Source: an uncultured Tenacibaculum sp. (GTDB taxonomy: Bacteria; Bacteroidota; Bacteroidia; Flavobacteriales; Flavobacteriaceae). From it: a stretch of 64,000 nucleotides of DNA. The notes below the pieces were generated by a model. That model was not told where the DNA came from, did not search any database, and worked only from the letters and a program-made list of their open reading frames with translations. The stretch covers positions 434,001 through 498,000 of the forward strand of contig NZ_CANLTU010000002.1 of the NCBI RefSeq assembly GCF_947494125.1, given 5' to 3'. The translations under genes were made by a program, and so were the position numbers. This document shows, piece by piece, positions 62,616 through 64,000 of the stretch (the first letter of the stretch is position 1; each line of letters opens with the position of its first letter).

Positions 62616-63999
62616 ACAACAAAAAACAATACAAAACGAAGTTACATTATCTGGTGTAGGATTGCATACAGGAAATGAAGTTACAATGGTATTTAAACCA
62701 GCACCAGTGAATCATGGATTTGCCTTTAAACGTGTTGATTTAGAAGGAACACCGATTATTGAAGCAAAAGCAGAATATGTAACAAATACTCAAAGAGGAA
62801 CAAATCTTGAGAAAAAAGGTGTCCAAATTCAAACTTCAGAGCATGTTTTAGCAGCAGCAGTAGGTTTAGATATTGATAATTTACTTATTGAAATCGATGC
62901 ATCAGAACCACCAATTATGGATGGTTCATCTAAGTTTTTTATTAAAGCATTAGAAGAGGCTGGTATTGTTGAGCAAGATGCTGAAATAGAAGAATATGTT
63001 GTAAAAGAAATTATATCATATAAAGATGAAACTACTGGAAGTGAAATAATTTTAATGCCTTCAGAAGAGTACCAAGTAACAACAATGGTAGATTTTGGAA
63101 CTAAAATTTTAGGAACCCAAAATGCAACTCTAGATAAAATTTCAGATTTTAAAGAAAATATTTCAGCAGCAAGAACTTTTAGTTTCTTACATGAAATTGA
63201 AATGTTACTAGAAAATGATTTAATTAAAGGAGGAGATTTAAATAATGCGATTGTATATGTTGATAAGGAATTATCAGAAAGTACAACAGAAAAATTAAAG
63301 AAAGCCTTTAAAAAAGATGATATTAAAATAAAGTCTAACGGAATTCTAGATAATTTAGAATTGCATTGGGCAAATGAAGCGGCGCGTCATAAATTACTTG
63401 ATGTTATTGGAGATTTAGCTTTAGTAGGTACTCGAATTAAAGGTAAGGTTATTGCTAATAAACCTGGACATCTAGTAAATACACTATTTGCTAAGAAACT
63501 AGCTAAAATTATAAAGAAAGAGAAACGTAATAATGTTCCTACATTTAATTTAAATGAAGAGCCATTAATGGATATTCATAAAATTATGGAGATTTTACCG
63601 CACCGTCCACCGTTTTTATTAATAGATAGAATTTTAGAGTTGTCTGATAGACATGTAGTGGGAATGAAAAATGTAACAATGAATGAAAATTTCTTTGTTG
63701 GGCATTTTCCAGGAGCACCAGTAATGCCTGGAGTTTTACAAGTAGAAGCTATGGCACAATGTGGAGGAGTATTGGTTTTAAATACAGTACCAGATCCAGA
63801 AAATTATTTAACGTATTTCATGAAAATGGATAATGTTAAATTTAAACAAAAAGTATTACCTGGGGACACGTTAATTTTTAAAGCAGAATTAATAACTCCA
63901 ATAAGAAGAGGTATTTGTCATATGCAAGCTTATGGATATGCAAATAATAAAATAGTTGTTGAAGCTGAATTAATGGCGCAAATAGCAAAAAAACAATAA
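62608..63999 (+). CDS. lpxC/fabZ: Bifunctional LpxC deacetylase / FabZ dehydratase fusion
   Basis: The 463-residue protein joins two enzymes. Residues 1-305 are LpxC, the zinc deacetylase that commits to lipid A: LSGVGLHTGNEV at the start, TSEHVLAAAVGL with a zinc His, GSSKFFIKAL, and ELHWANEAARHKLLDVIGDLAL with His and Asp ligands split over it. Residues 325-463 are FabZ, the 3-hydroxyacyl-ACP dehydratase: HRPPFLLIDR and GHFPGAPVMPGVLQVEAMAQ with catalytic His and Glu. This fusion is normal for Bacteroidota. It overlaps lpxD by 8 bp. The stop at 63997-63999 is complete, and lpxA would be expected next. Confidence 0.97.
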   Translation: MSKQQKTIQNEVTLSGVGLHTGNEVTMVFKPAPVNHGFAFKRVDLEGTPIIEAKAEYVTNTQRGTNLEKKGVQIQTSEHVLAAAVGLDIDNLLIEIDASEPPIMDGSSKFFIKALEEAGIVEQDAEIEEYVVKEIISYKDETTGSEIILMPSEEYQVTTMVDFGTKILGTQNATLDKISDFKENISAARTFSFLHEIEMLLENDLIKGGDLNNAIVYVDKELSESTTEKLKKAFKKDDIKIKSNGILDNLELHWANEAARHKLLDVIGDLALVGTRIKGKVIANKPGHLVNTLFAKKLAKIIKKEKRNNVPTFNLNEEPLMDIHKIMEILPHRPPFLLIDRILELSDRHVVGMKNVTMNENFFVGHFPGAPVMPGVLQVEAMAQCGGVLVLNTVPDPENYLTYFMKMDNVKFKQKVLPGDTLIFKAELITPIRRGICHMQAYGYANNKIVVEAELMAQIAKKQ

Positions 64000-64000
64000 T

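Overview
The window is AT-rich DNA that looks like a chromosome segment of a marine-type Flavobacteriaceae bacterium (Bacteroidota), perhaps close to Tenacibaculum or Polaribacter. The genus is an impression; the family is well supported. The evidence is: promoter -7 boxes of the TAnnTTTG type in front of several genes, almost no Shine-Dalgarno sequences, many TAATG one-base gene overlaps, an LpxC-FabZ fusion, the type IX secretion regulator PorX, and several protein families typical of the phylum (DUF4199, DUF5606, DUF4105, DUF4258, a RecQ without zinc cysteines). No tRNA, rRNA, insertion sequence, prophage or CRISPR array was seen. One structural RNA, the SRP RNA, is present.

Layout. 1-1718: end of a MacB-like ABC permease and its HlyD/MacA-like adaptor. 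1788-9502: housekeeping genes (gcvT, M24 peptidase, TlpA-like thioredoxin, VF530 protein, alpha/beta hydrolase, lipoprotein, priA). 9503-19700: an accessory stretch of small membrane proteins, unknown gene groups, a GNAT-like enzyme, a PAP2 enzyme, an M43 protease, an AraC regulator and an SDR. It is broken up by imperfect inverted-repeat elements, one pseudogene with a single stop, and a 41-bp tandem repeat array. 19718-23925: M57 protease, the ruvX-def-DUF5606-mazG operon and dapD. 24023-33077: two glycosyltransferases (GT25, GT11), a TsaC-like protein, a CCA-type nucleotidyltransferase, an MsbA-like exporter, a phosphosugar mutase, a GT2 enzyme, DUF4199 and the SRP RNA. 33091-46042: xerD, two outer-membrane barrel genes with matching promoters, aroQ, DUF4105, a YheT-type hydrolase, pssA with a broken GNAT gene behind it, BrkB/MscS/APC membrane proteins, a third barrel gene, lptB, an AhpD-like gene, tatC and kdsD. 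46187-50234: recQ, a DUF1801 protein, a DUF4258 protein and a putative barrel. 50246-56361: the most unusual locus (below). 56366-64000: alanine dehydrogenase, tsaE, DUF1287, porX, an HD phosphohydrolase, lpxD and lpxC-fabZ.

Most interesting locus. At 51040-54004 a six-helix membrane flavoreductase-like protein lies next to a stand-alone NRPS-type adenylation enzyme that has no carrier domain. Together they look like the two halves of the fungal redox protein TmpL, encoded here as two genes, with an enoyl-CoA hydratase gene following. An OmpR-type response regulator and histidine kinase are transcribed divergently. The shared promoter region holds four half-sites spaced exactly 11 bp apart (54075-54114), the spacing used by OmpR/PhoB-type regulators. 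I infer a two-component-controlled, membrane redox plus adenylation system of unknown substrate.

Cell-envelope genes recur through the window: lipid A and Kdo synthesis (lpxD, lpxC-fabZ, kdsD), LPS export (lptB, MsbA-like), phospholipid synthesis (pssA), glycosyltransferases, barrel proteins, Tat and T9SS control.
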